NCBI GenBank assembly: GCA_002337045.1
Contig: DDFF01000001.1
Span: 1-64,000 of the forward strand
From: Bacteroidetes bacterium UBA1935
GTDB lineage: Bacteria > Bacteroidota > Bacteroidia > Chitinophagales > Chitinophagaceae
DNA length: 64,000 nt
Reading direction: 5' to 3'
Under the pieces are notes generated by a model, which had not been told where the DNA came from, did not search any database, and was given only the letters and a program-made list of their open reading frames with translations. Shown here piece after piece: positions 43,098 through 51,506 of this stretch. Position 1 is the first letter of the stretch; every line of letters starts with the position of its first letter. Both the position numbers and the translations under genes were made by a program.

Positions 43098-43628
43098 ATG
43101 GCAACAAACTGGGCATTAGATGCTTCGCACTCAGAAATACAATTCAAAGTGCGCCACATGATGATTTCAAACGTTACAGGCGAGTTTCAGAAATTTGATG
43201 CAAGCGTAACTACAGAAGGCGATGATTTCGCAACAGCTAAAATCAGCTTCACCGCAGATGTAGATTCAATAACCACAAAGAATGAACAACGCGATGGACA
43301 CCTGAAGTCTGAAGATTTCTTTGATGCTGCAAACCACCCGCAAATCAAATTTGAAAGCACAGAACTGAAGAAAGTAGATGACGAAAACTACAAACTGCAT
43401 GGCAATCTTACCATCCGTGCTACTACCCTGCCAATCGTGCTGGATGTAGAATATGGTGGTACTATTAAAGACCCTTGGGGCAATATCCGTGCAGGTTTCG
43501 TGGTAGAGGGTAAAATAAACCGTAAGGAATACGGCTTGCACTGGAGCGCAGTTACAGAAGCAGGCGGACTGGTAGTGAGTGATGATGTAAAACTGCACGC
43601 TGCGGTAGAATTTGTAAAAGCATCTTAA
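43098..43628 (+). CDS. YceI-family lipid-binding protein (cytosolic form)
   Basis: The 176-residue protein has the YceI lipocalin-like barrel: WALDASHSEIQFKVRHMMISNVTGEF, SITTKNEQRDGHLKSEDFFDAANHPQIKF, LTIRATTLPIVLDVEYGG and a GLHWSAVTEAGGLVVSDDV end. The family binds isoprenoid chains such as polyprenyl quinones. It has no signal peptide, so it would act in the cytosol. It is the second gene of the marR operon. Confidence 0.93.
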   Translation: MATNWALDASHSEIQFKVRHMMISNVTGEFQKFDASVTTEGDDFATAKISFTADVDSITTKNEQRDGHLKSEDFFDAANHPQIKFESTELKKVDDENYKLHGNLTIRATTLPIVLDVEYGGTIKDPWGNIRAGFVVEGKINRKEYGLHWSAVTEAGGLVVSDDVKLHAAVEFVKAS

Positions 43629-43651
43629 TAAGATTAGGGGGCGATAAATGC

Positions 43652-43679
43652 AAAGGGTGTCACAATTGTGACACCCTTT
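43652..43679. terminator. Perfect 28-bp palindrome after yceI
   Basis: AAAGGGTGTCACAA faces its exact complement TTGTGACACCCTTT with no spacer. It lies 23 bp after the yceI stop and 57 bp before the next start. It can fold into a terminator-like hairpin, though no long T run follows. Confidence 0.7.
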
Positions 43680-43736
43680 GTTGCGTTATGGCTGATAATA
43701 ATTGTAACTTTTCTTAAACAACTACGATATACTATT

Positions 43737-44558
43737 ATGAAACTGCAGGGGAAGACGGTATTTATTACGGGCGCAAGCCGAGGAATTGGCAAAGCAATTG
43801 CCCTACTCCTTGCAAAAGAAGGAGCAAATATTGCAGTATTGGGCAAGTCTGTAGAGGAAAACCCGAAACTGGGCGGCACCATATATAGTGCAGCGGCAGA
43901 AATAGACGCTGCAAGCGGTAAAGCAATTGCCATACCTTGCGATATCCGCGACGAAGAACAGATTATTAATGCGGTAAATAAAACAGTGGAAGCATTTGGA
44001 GGAATCGACATCCTCATCAACAATGCATCTGCCATATCGCTTACTAATACAGAAAACACAGAAGCCAAACGCTTCGACCTGATGCACGATATCAATGTGC
44101 GTGGTACGTTCCTTGTTACCAAGCACTGCATACCACAACTTAAGAAAGGCAACAACCCGCATATCATTACGCTTTCTCCCCCACTCAACCTAAACCCGAT
44201 GTGGTTTAAAGACAATGTAGCCTATACCATTGCCAAGTACAATATGAGCATGATGGCTATTGGGTGGGCAGCAGAATTGGCAAAGTACAAGATAGCCTCA
44301 AACGCACTATGGCCTGCTACAACAATTGCTACTGCTGCAGTACAAAACCTGTTGGGTGGCGATATGCTGATGGCTATGAGCCGCAAGCCAGATATAGTTG
44401 CAGATGCCGTTTATCATATCATCAATCAGCCAAGCGAAAGCTATACTGGACAGACATTGATAGATGAAGATGTATTGAAACAAGCAGGCATTACAGACTT
44501 TGACCAGTACGCAATGACACCCGGAGGCAGGCTGCAAAAAGATTTATTTCTCGACTAA
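43737..44558 (+). CDS. Short-chain dehydrogenase, HSDL2-like
   Basis: The start was set at MKLQGKTVFITGASRGIG (273 residues). The Rossmann glycine motif is TGASRGIG (11-18), the NAG-type motif is INNASAIS, and the catalytic region is HIITLSPP with YTIAKYNMS. The following ELAKYKIASNALWPATTIATAAV and MSRKPDIVADAVYHII match the hydroxysteroid-dehydrogenase-like 2 group. It oxidises or reduces an unknown lipid-like alcohol with NAD(P). It is the first gene of an operon with the ABC transporter (20 bp) and surE. Confidence 0.9.
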   Translation: MKLQGKTVFITGASRGIGKAIALLLAKEGANIAVLGKSVEENPKLGGTIYSAAAEIDAASGKAIAIPCDIRDEEQIINAVNKTVEAFGGIDILINNASAISLTNTENTEAKRFDLMHDINVRGTFLVTKHCIPQLKKGNNPHIITLSPPLNLNPMWFKDNVAYTIAKYNMSMMAIGWAAELAKYKIASNALWPATTIATAAVQNLLGGDMLMAMSRKPDIVADAVYHIINQPSESYTGQTLIDEDVLKQAGITDFDQYAMTPGGRLQKDLFLD

Positions 44559-44578
44559 TCAACTTAAAACTATACAAA

Positions 44579-45469
44579 TTGGAACCCATTCTCTCAATCA
44601 ATAACATCTCAAAGTCCTACGGGCCGATACAGGCACTCAAAAATGTATCGTTCGATGTTCCTCCCGGCTGTGTATTTGGCATACTTGGGCCAAACGGTAG
44701 TGGTAAAACCACTATGCTGGGCATACTGCTCGATGTACTGAAAGCAGATGCAGGCAATTACAAATGGATGAACTACGACAATGCGGAAGATGCACGTAGA
44801 AAAATTGGCGCTCTGCTGGAAACCCCAAACTTCTACCATTACCTGTCTGCAATGGACAACCTGAAAATTGCAGCAGCCATCAAACAACTACCTGCAGACG
44901 ACAGGTTGGATGTACTTGAAAAAGTAAACCTCACGCAACGCAAAGACAGCAAGTTCCAGACCTATTCTTTGGGTATGAAACAACGCCTTGCAATAGCATC
45001 TGCATTAATGGGCAAGCCACAGGTTTTGGTATTTGATGAGCCTACAAATGGCTTAGACCCTGTAGGTATTGCCGAAATCAGGGAACTGATACGCCAGTTG
45101 AATGGACAAGGACACACTATCATCATGGCGAGCCACCTGCTCGACGAGGTAGAGAAAGTATGCACCCACGTAGCCATCCTGAAAAAAGGAGACTTATTGT
45201 TGAGCGGCCCTGTAGATGAAGTATTGCGTAGCGAAGACCAGATAGAGATAAGCAGTTATAATGCACAGCAATTGCTCACAACCATCAATGCAATGCCGGG
45301 CATCAAAGATGCTAAAATCAGCATGAACACGATTACATTGTCATGCGATAAAAACATCTCAACTGCAGACATAAACAGGTATTGCACAGAGAAAGGTATC
45401 ACACTCTCTCACCTGTTGCTGAAAAAGAAAAGCCTCGAAACCAAATTCATGGAACTTACAAACAACTAA
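44579..45469 (+). CDS. ABC transporter ATP-binding protein
   Basis: The 296-residue ATPase starts at a TTG codon (MEPILSINNISKSYG follows). No in-frame ATG precedes the conserved N-terminus. Walker A is GPNGSGKT (37-44), the signature is YSLGMKQRL, Walker B is VLVFDEPTNGLDP and the H-loop is IIMASHLLDEV. A C-terminal domain of about 80 residues follows, as in drug or lipid exporters of the CcmA/NatA type. The permease gene is 4 bp downstream. The substrate is unknown. Confidence 0.95.
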   Translation: MEPILSINNISKSYGPIQALKNVSFDVPPGCVFGILGPNGSGKTTMLGILLDVLKADAGNYKWMNYDNAEDARRKIGALLETPNFYHYLSAMDNLKIAAAIKQLPADDRLDVLEKVNLTQRKDSKFQTYSLGMKQRLAIASALMGKPQVLVFDEPTNGLDPVGIAEIRELIRQLNGQGHTIIMASHLLDEVEKVCTHVAILKKGDLLLSGPVDEVLRSEDQIEISSYNAQQLLTTINAMPGIKDAKISMNTITLSCDKNISTADINRYCTEKGITLSHLLLKKKSLETKFMELTNN

Positions 45470-45473
45470 AACT

Positions 45474-46262
45474 ATGCAATCATTACTCTCTATAGAATGG
45501 CTTAAAGTAAAACGCTACCGTACTTTCTGGATACTTACAGGTTGTTTCGCATTCCTGTTGGCAATATGGAACTACGGCATCAGTGACGGTTTCCTGAAAA
45601 TGGGCGCCGGTGACGTAAACATCCTGAGTCAGGCATATTCATTCAGCAAAGTATGGAGCAATCTTGGCTTCTGGACAAGCATTTTTGTTGTCTTCATATC
45701 CGTACTTATTATTATCCTGACTACCAACGAATACCAATACCGCACCAACAGGCAAAACGTAATAGACGGATGGAGCCGTTTACAGTTTTATCATGCAAAA
45801 TGGTTTGTAGTATTGGCACTGACAGTAGCCACAACATTATTTGTATTCCTTTTGGGACTGATATTGGGCAGCAGCAACGGCGGTTTTGGCGACTTCCCGG
45901 GCGATATAGAAAAACTGTTTTACACTTTTGTGCTCACACTCAATTATTATAGCCTCGGCTTGCTCACATCTATTCTTTTCAAACGCAGCGGCATCAGTAT
46001 TGGTATATTTTTTATGTACAATCTGATAATTGAAACACTGCTGAAAAGCCTCATAAATTGGAAGCTCGACTTTAAAGCTGGCAACTACCTGCCACTACAG
46101 TGCAGCGATGAGCTACTACCCTTCCCATTGATGGATATGGCTAAAACAATGCTCAATATCAAAGACACTCCATCTATGACAGGATATGTTATCGTTTCAT
46201 TTGTATGGATCGCACTATATTATATTATTGGTCGTAGGATTTTGATGAAAAGCGATTGGTAA
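45474..46262 (+). CDS. ABC-2-type permease
   Basis: The 262-residue membrane protein has six hydrophobic helices and the ABC-2 layout: an N-terminal cytosolic stub (LLSIEWLKVKRYRTFW), a loop LTTNEYQYRTNRQNVIDGWSR coupling to the ATPase and a final helix near YVIVSFVWIALYYIIG. It is the partner of the ATPase encoded 4 bp upstream and exports an unknown substrate. Confidence 0.9.
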   Translation: MQSLLSIEWLKVKRYRTFWILTGCFAFLLAIWNYGISDGFLKMGAGDVNILSQAYSFSKVWSNLGFWTSIFVVFISVLIIILTTNEYQYRTNRQNVIDGWSRLQFYHAKWFVVLALTVATTLFVFLLGLILGSSNGGFGDFPGDIEKLFYTFVLTLNYYSLGLLTSILFKRSGISIGIFFMYNLIIETLLKSLINWKLDFKAGNYLPLQCSDELLPFPLMDMAKTMLNIKDTPSMTGYVIVSFVWIALYYIIGRRILMKSDW

Positions 46263-46271
46263 ATTTGTTGC

Positions 46272-47051
46272 ATGACGAATGACAACAGACCACTGATACT
46301 GATAACAAACGACGACGGAATAACTGCCCCCGGTATTCGCAGCCTTGTAGAAGCTGTGAAAGACCTGGGGCAGGTTGTTATTGTAGCACCAGACAAGCCC
46401 CAATCGGGCATGGGGCATGCCATAACAATTGGTGAACCACTGAGGCTACACCGTTCAGACCTGTTTGGCGATATTGAAGCATGGGAGTGCAGCGGCACAC
46501 CTGCCGACTGTGTAAAGCTGGCACGAGATAAGATACTGCACCGCAAAGCCGATCTCTGCCTCAGTGGCATCAACCACGGTGCCAACCACTCCATCAATAT
46601 CATTTACAGTGGCACTATGAGTGCTGCTATGGAAGCGGCAATAGAAGGCATCCCTTCGGCAGGTTTGTCGCTACTCGATTTCCGCCACGAGGCAGACTTC
46701 TCTTTGGCCAAAGAAGTAGCACGTACTGTTGCGCAGCGTATGCTGGCTAAGCCAATGCCAATACACACCCTGCTGAATGTGAACATACCTAAGTTACCAA
46801 AAGAGCTGTTCAGGGGCATAAAAATATGCAGGCAGGCATATGCCAAATGGAATGAAGAGTTCGACCACCGTACAGACCCACGTGGCAAAGACTATTACTG
46901 GATGACGGGCAAATTCCTTAATATGGACGATGGTACAGACACAGATGTACAGGGATTGGAAGAAGGTTTTGCATCTGTAGTACCGGTAAAAATAGACTTC
47001 ACAGATTATGCAATGAAGGAAACACTTGAAAAAGAATGGGACACGAGATAA
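46272..47051 (+). CDS. surE: 5'/3'-nucleotidase SurE
   Basis: The 259-residue metal-dependent phosphatase has the N-terminal ITNDDGITAPGI (residues 11-22, metal-binding Asp pair), APDKPQSGMGHAIT, the GTPADCVKL motif and LSGINHGANHS. It hydrolyses nucleoside monophosphates and may also act on polyphosphate. It lies 9 bp after the permease gene. Confidence 0.95.
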   Translation: MTNDNRPLILITNDDGITAPGIRSLVEAVKDLGQVVIVAPDKPQSGMGHAITIGEPLRLHRSDLFGDIEAWECSGTPADCVKLARDKILHRKADLCLSGINHGANHSINIIYSGTMSAAMEAAIEGIPSAGLSLLDFRHEADFSLAKEVARTVAQRMLAKPMPIHTLLNVNIPKLPKELFRGIKICRQAYAKWNEEFDHRTDPRGKDYYWMTGKFLNMDDGTDTDVQGLEEGFASVVPVKIDFTDYAMKETLEKEWDTR

Positions 47052-47119
47052 TTTACACCCATTAGCCAAACCATAATATTTATTAGTCTGTCTATAACTT
47101 TCAGACGAATACAGCTTCT

Positions 47120-49405
47120 ATGAAAAAAAACCTAAACCTACTTTTGCTGCTGGTCATACTTGCGGCATTTAATACTCGTTCTTATGGCAACGGAGTGCTC
47201 AGTGGCGAACTATTGTATGAATGGATTTCAGATTCCACATACAGATTCATTTACAAACATACCTATGGCTGCCCCGGAGATACCGCTCCGCTCACGATGC
47301 CATTGTGTATTAAGAATCCCTGCAACAACAGTGGTGTTACACTTACCATGACAAGGATTCCCGTATCTAACGGAGGATCACAAAACTCAGGAACAGCAAT
47401 AGGATGCTCAAGTGCTAAAACAACCTGTGATAGTATCGGCGCAATATTGCCGGGCTTTAAAGAACAGTGGTATGCAGTTATATATACTCTCCCTTCGCGT
47501 TGCAATGCATGGAAAGCATTTACCTATGCGGGCAATAGGATGGCTGCAACTAACATACAAAATGCATCATCTGGCAGGTTATATGCAGAGTGTACGTTCA
47601 ACAATACCGGGAGCTACCAAGGGAATTCTTCATCCTACTTTACACTTAAGCCCTATGCCTTACTAATGCAAAACAATCCGTTTACATTCAACAATGGTGC
47701 ATTAGACCCTAACGGAGACTCTGTTGTTACAGAGGTGATTATTCCCAAAACAGGTGTTTCATCATGCGCTGATACTGCAGTGAGTGTGGTATTCACATCC
47801 GCATCGCCTGCAATATCAATCCCCGCAAATCCATTTCAAACAAACAATACCTTTACACTGAATCCCCAAAACGGACAAACCTCTTTTACACCTGTACAAT
47901 CGGGATATAACATTGTAACCTATAGAACAAAAGAGTACAGAAACGGAGTATTGCTTGGTAGTACAACAAGGGATGTTTGTTTTTATGTTTTTTCTTCAGG
48001 GCCTAGTAGCAATATCTCTGCCGATTTATTTAATGCAATTGATACTAATTGTACTGCGTCTGGCTCCACAGGAGGACCATTAGGCAGTTCTACTATTCAG
48101 GGTTGCGTTGGTCAACGTCTCGATTTCTGTTTCTATATAAAGTCTGCTGATACAAATGCTATACTGAGAGTAACAGACAACCTGGCTCTTAACATGCCAG
48201 GTGCAACAATTACGTATGTCAATCAATTATCAGATTCCGTAAGGGGTAAATTTTCGTGGTTTCCCGGTATAAATGATTTTGGAAGCAGACTTTTGACATT
48301 AACAGTAAAAGATTCAACATGCAGGCCTCCCGGCATTCTTTTATATAAAAATTATTCTGTATCACTATACATATACCCACGTACACAAGCACCCGCAGAC
48401 ATGGCAATATGTGCAGGCGAAACTGCTATGCTTAGTGTATCAGGTGCTGGCAATTATGTATGGACAGTACTTTCTGGAGGTTCGAGCGGTAGCCTTAGTT
48501 GCAGCAACTGCAGTAACCCTACAGCTTCACCTACCACAACTACAAGGTATGCTGTGGTTAGCCAGTCAAACTCATTCTGCCCCAATATCAATAAAGACAC
48601 TGTGCAGGTTATTGTCAATCCATATCAGCCTCCTACAATTGCTACAGGTGATACAACATTGTGTCTGGGAGAAAAAGCACAGCTTGCCGTATCAGGTGCT
48701 GGTAATTATAAGTGGACTGTAATCAGCGGTACTTCAGGTAGCCTAAGCTGCGATCAATGTCCCAATCCATGGGTTACACCATATACAAATACCAGATACA
48801 TTGTCAAATCATCTACCAATAATTGTGCGGGCAACACCGATACCATTAATGTCTCTGTTATTCAGAAATTACCAACGCGCCCTAGTGTAAGCATATCCAC
48901 GACATTCCAGAATTATGCTATTAAAAACTACCCTATTAGTTTTTTTGCTGTTACAAAATCATGCGATAGCCCGATTTATCAATGGGTACTTAACGGTATG
49001 GATGTACCGGGCGCAAATACAGATACTTGGAATACAATATTCACTACTGCAGATGCGCACGTATATTGCAGAATGACGTGTGCAGACAAGTGTGCACTTG
49101 ACAAAATTCAATACAGCAATACCATTCACCTAACAATAGTAAATAGTATTGAAACAGTAAATAGCAAAGACTATATAGAAATCTACCCCAATCCAAGTAA
49201 TGGATTAATTACAATAAATAGCAAAAACACCAAAACAGAATCATATAAAATAGCAATAACCAATTCAATCGGGCAAACAGTTTATAAAACACAGACAATC
49301 TTGCTTGGTAATGGTAACGGGAAACAAATAGACCTCAGCTATCTACCTGCAGGCATTTACACTGTAATGCTCAACGAAACACCATATAGGCTAACTATTA
49401 ATTAA
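47120..49405 (+). CDS. Large T9SS-secreted protein with duplicated PKD-like repeat
   Basis: The 761-residue exported protein has a signal peptide (1-23) and a long Cys-rich beta N-terminal half (about 25-420). Two tandem repeats follow (about 430-510 and 512-590), each opening with ICAGE or LCLGE, then AxLSVSGAGNY-WTV and GSLSC(S/D)xC..NP and ending in TTTRY or TNTRY. A type A sorting tail closes the protein (YIEIYPNPSNGLITINS, LPAGIYTVMLN). The tail targets it through the type IX system to the surface or outside. It is likely an adhesin or gliding-associated protein. Confidence 0.9.
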   Translation: MKKNLNLLLLLVILAAFNTRSYGNGVLSGELLYEWISDSTYRFIYKHTYGCPGDTAPLTMPLCIKNPCNNSGVTLTMTRIPVSNGGSQNSGTAIGCSSAKTTCDSIGAILPGFKEQWYAVIYTLPSRCNAWKAFTYAGNRMAATNIQNASSGRLYAECTFNNTGSYQGNSSSYFTLKPYALLMQNNPFTFNNGALDPNGDSVVTEVIIPKTGVSSCADTAVSVVFTSASPAISIPANPFQTNNTFTLNPQNGQTSFTPVQSGYNIVTYRTKEYRNGVLLGSTTRDVCFYVFSSGPSSNISADLFNAIDTNCTASGSTGGPLGSSTIQGCVGQRLDFCFYIKSADTNAILRVTDNLALNMPGATITYVNQLSDSVRGKFSWFPGINDFGSRLLTLTVKDSTCRPPGILLYKNYSVSLYIYPRTQAPADMAICAGETAMLSVSGAGNYVWTVLSGGSSGSLSCSNCSNPTASPTTTTRYAVVSQSNSFCPNINKDTVQVIVNPYQPPTIATGDTTLCLGEKAQLAVSGAGNYKWTVISGTSGSLSCDQCPNPWVTPYTNTRYIVKSSTNNCAGNTDTINVSVIQKLPTRPSVSISTTFQNYAIKNYPISFFAVTKSCDSPIYQWVLNGMDVPGANTDTWNTIFTTADAHVYCRMTCADKCALDKIQYSNTIHLTIVNSIETVNSKDYIEIYPNPSNGLITINSKNTKTESYKIAITNSIGQTVYKTQTILLGNGNGKQIDLSYLPAGIYTVMLNETPYRLTIN

Positions 49406-49422
49406 CCTCAATTAATATTAAT

Positions 49423-49458
49423 AAAAAAAACCAGCAGATTAATCTGCTGGTTTTTTTT
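49423..49458. terminator. Perfect bidirectional terminator
   Basis: Eight A residues, CCAGCAGATT, AATCTGCTGG and eight T residues form a perfect 36-bp palindrome between two convergent genes. It terminates both. Confidence 0.95.
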
Positions 49459-49471
49459 AAATCAAAACTCA

Positions 49472-51160
49472 TTATTGTTTCTGGATACTGATGTTTTCAG
49501 TTTTGCCATCTATATCACTTATTTTCAGGATATACATACCGTTTGCAATGTTGCGGATATCAATAGTCATCTTATTATCCGTAGATAGGTTACATTGACC
49601 TGCTTTTTCTCCCAACAAGTTGTACAACACAGCTGTACTGCCTTTTGTAACACCTTCTATGTTCAGATATTCACTAACAGGATTCGGATAAACTTTATAA
49701 CTATTTGCAGCTACTGTATTCTTAATACCGGTTGCATAAGGGAAAATTACGTTAGATGAAATTACATCGTAAGCTGTTGATTTGCTTGGAGCACAACCAC
49801 CACCCGGTACAACAATATCTAAGCGATAAGCAACACCTGTACCTGAAGGCGTAAGTGTATATGTAGTAACTGTAGAACCAAGTGTGGCTACCGGAGTGAA
49901 CGGTCCGCCTAACACACTTTCCATGAGAATCGCATTTGTAAATGGTCTGCCTTCATACAAATTCCAGTTGAGTGTAACACTACCGCCTGTACCTAAAGTT
50001 GAAGTAATCAATACGGTACGATGTGCTTTTACAATTGTATCAGTTACAGGCACCTCAGTTCCGCAAGAATCTTCTACAGTCAGTTTATACCTATAGCTAT
50101 TAGTATTTGGTGAGGATGTAGCGTCTATATAAGTGCTGAATATATTTGCAGCTTGAGAACCCAGCAATGTATATACACCCGGCGTAGATGTTTCTCTGTA
50201 TATTTTGTAAGTCTTAGCATAACCCAGACCTGTTTTCTCCCAAACTATTTTGTTTTTGTTTGTTGCAGAGTCGCGCGTTACTACACAAATAGGCGCTATG
50301 ATTGGAGGTGGGCAACTATACTTCAATTTTGGCGATTGTATAGCGTTAACTACTTCTCTGTCCGATATAGCTATTCCATTTTTCTGCACCAAAGCAATAA
50401 GTGATATTTTGTCAATATCATACCCGGCAGGAACAGTATATGTAAACGACTTAGTAACAGTGGTAGCAGGCAATGGATTTGTAACTGCAAATTGACCCCA
50501 TGCACCACCTAACATAGAGCGCTGTACTTGTCTGTGTTTAAATCCGACAATGGGATTACCTGCGCCAAAAAACATATGGCCAGTTACTGTATTATAGTAG
50601 TTAAACTGGTCGTAACCAGTACCAGTCCCGGATACACTATCCTCAACAACATATACATTGAAATTATAATCTCCCGTGAGCGTATCTAAACATGTACCTG
50701 TAACGTTTGCCGTAATTACACGTGTTGCTTTGTTTACATAATAGGTCATTGAAACATCAAATTTCGGAGTAGCACCCAATCTTTGATTTACTGCATTGCT
50801 GTAATTAGCTCTACCCACAATAATTGTTGAACCAGCAACGGTATTTACAGTTCTATCGATACTACCCATAGGGAAACCAGTAACGTTAAATGAAGTACCC
50901 CATATATTACTTTCAGTAGTACCCATACTATCAGGGTAGCCCATACCTGGCTTCATATGATGCTGTACAACAATTGCCCTTGGATAAGTTGATTTGATAG
51001 TTTCCAAATAGTAGGTATTATCTGTTTCAAACTGAACATGTGCTGCGCCTGTGGTTTCAACTAGTACATACTTATTTCCACCGGTAGATACTGTTGTCTG
51101 GGAGAATGAAATAGAACTTGCTGCTAACGATAATAATAAAGACGTGAAAATCTTCTTCAT
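49472..51160 (-). CDS. Omp28-related protein with T9SS tail
   Basis: The 562-residue exported protein has a signal peptide (1-20). A thioredoxin-like Omp28 region (about 30-280) has VLVETTGAAHVQFE, AIVVQHHMKPGMGYPDS and AISDREVVNAIQ. Fibronectin-III-like modules follow and a type A sorting tail (YKVYPNPVSEYLNIEG, NGMYILKISD) ends it. The family is found on the surface of Bacteroidota. Convergent with the T9SS protein above. Confidence 0.9.
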   Translation of the reverse strand: MKKIFTSLLLSLAASSISFSQTTVSTGGNKYVLVETTGAAHVQFETDNTYYLETIKSTYPRAIVVQHHMKPGMGYPDSMGTTESNIWGTSFNVTGFPMGSIDRTVNTVAGSTIIVGRANYSNAVNQRLGATPKFDVSMTYYVNKATRVITANVTGTCLDTLTGDYNFNVYVVEDSVSGTGTGYDQFNYYNTVTGHMFFGAGNPIVGFKHRQVQRSMLGGAWGQFAVTNPLPATTVTKSFTYTVPAGYDIDKISLIALVQKNGIAISDREVVNAIQSPKLKYSCPPPIIAPICVVTRDSATNKNKIVWEKTGLGYAKTYKIYRETSTPGVYTLLGSQAANIFSTYIDATSSPNTNSYRYKLTVEDSCGTEVPVTDTIVKAHRTVLITSTLGTGGSVTLNWNLYEGRPFTNAILMESVLGGPFTPVATLGSTVTTYTLTPSGTGVAYRLDIVVPGGGCAPSKSTAYDVISSNVIFPYATGIKNTVAANSYKVYPNPVSEYLNIEGVTKGSTAVLYNLLGEKAGQCNLSTDNKMTIDIRNIANGMYILKISDIDGKTENISIQKQ

Positions 51161-51506
51161 AAGTGGTTATTTTAGGTTAATCGATACATTAAAAATACTG
51201 AACTAAATGTAAGAAAACATTAATTCAACCAAAGAATTACAAATATAATTTTACATGTATATCTTTATTAACCAACAGGCAATAATTGTCGATTTAAATA
51301 TATACATACAATTAACGGTCTTAATAAAAAAAATGGGATAAAAATAATTTGCATAAGAAGAAGAACATCGTCGTAGATACTGAAATGTTGTTGACAATAT
51401 CATAAGTTGTCAAAAAGAAGCTAAATAATCTTTGTTTCATTCAGTTAAGGGTATAATCAATCCCTTATTCGGCTTATCTTGCAGGCTGATTTACAGGAAC
51501 AAAAGA
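51161..51506. other. Intergenic region, Omp28-like gene / metG
   Basis: This AT-rich stretch holds the -7 element TATATTTG on the minus strand (51240-51247) for the Omp28-like gene. An inverted repeat TTGACA/TGTCAA (51391-51413) lies nearer metG. I see no gene or RNA here. Confidence 0.6.

Noticed and set aside
51432..51506. 25-codon N-terminal extension of MetG from a TTG codon
   Set aside because: The conserved MetG N-terminus begins at the ATG 51507 and the extension is not part of the family.
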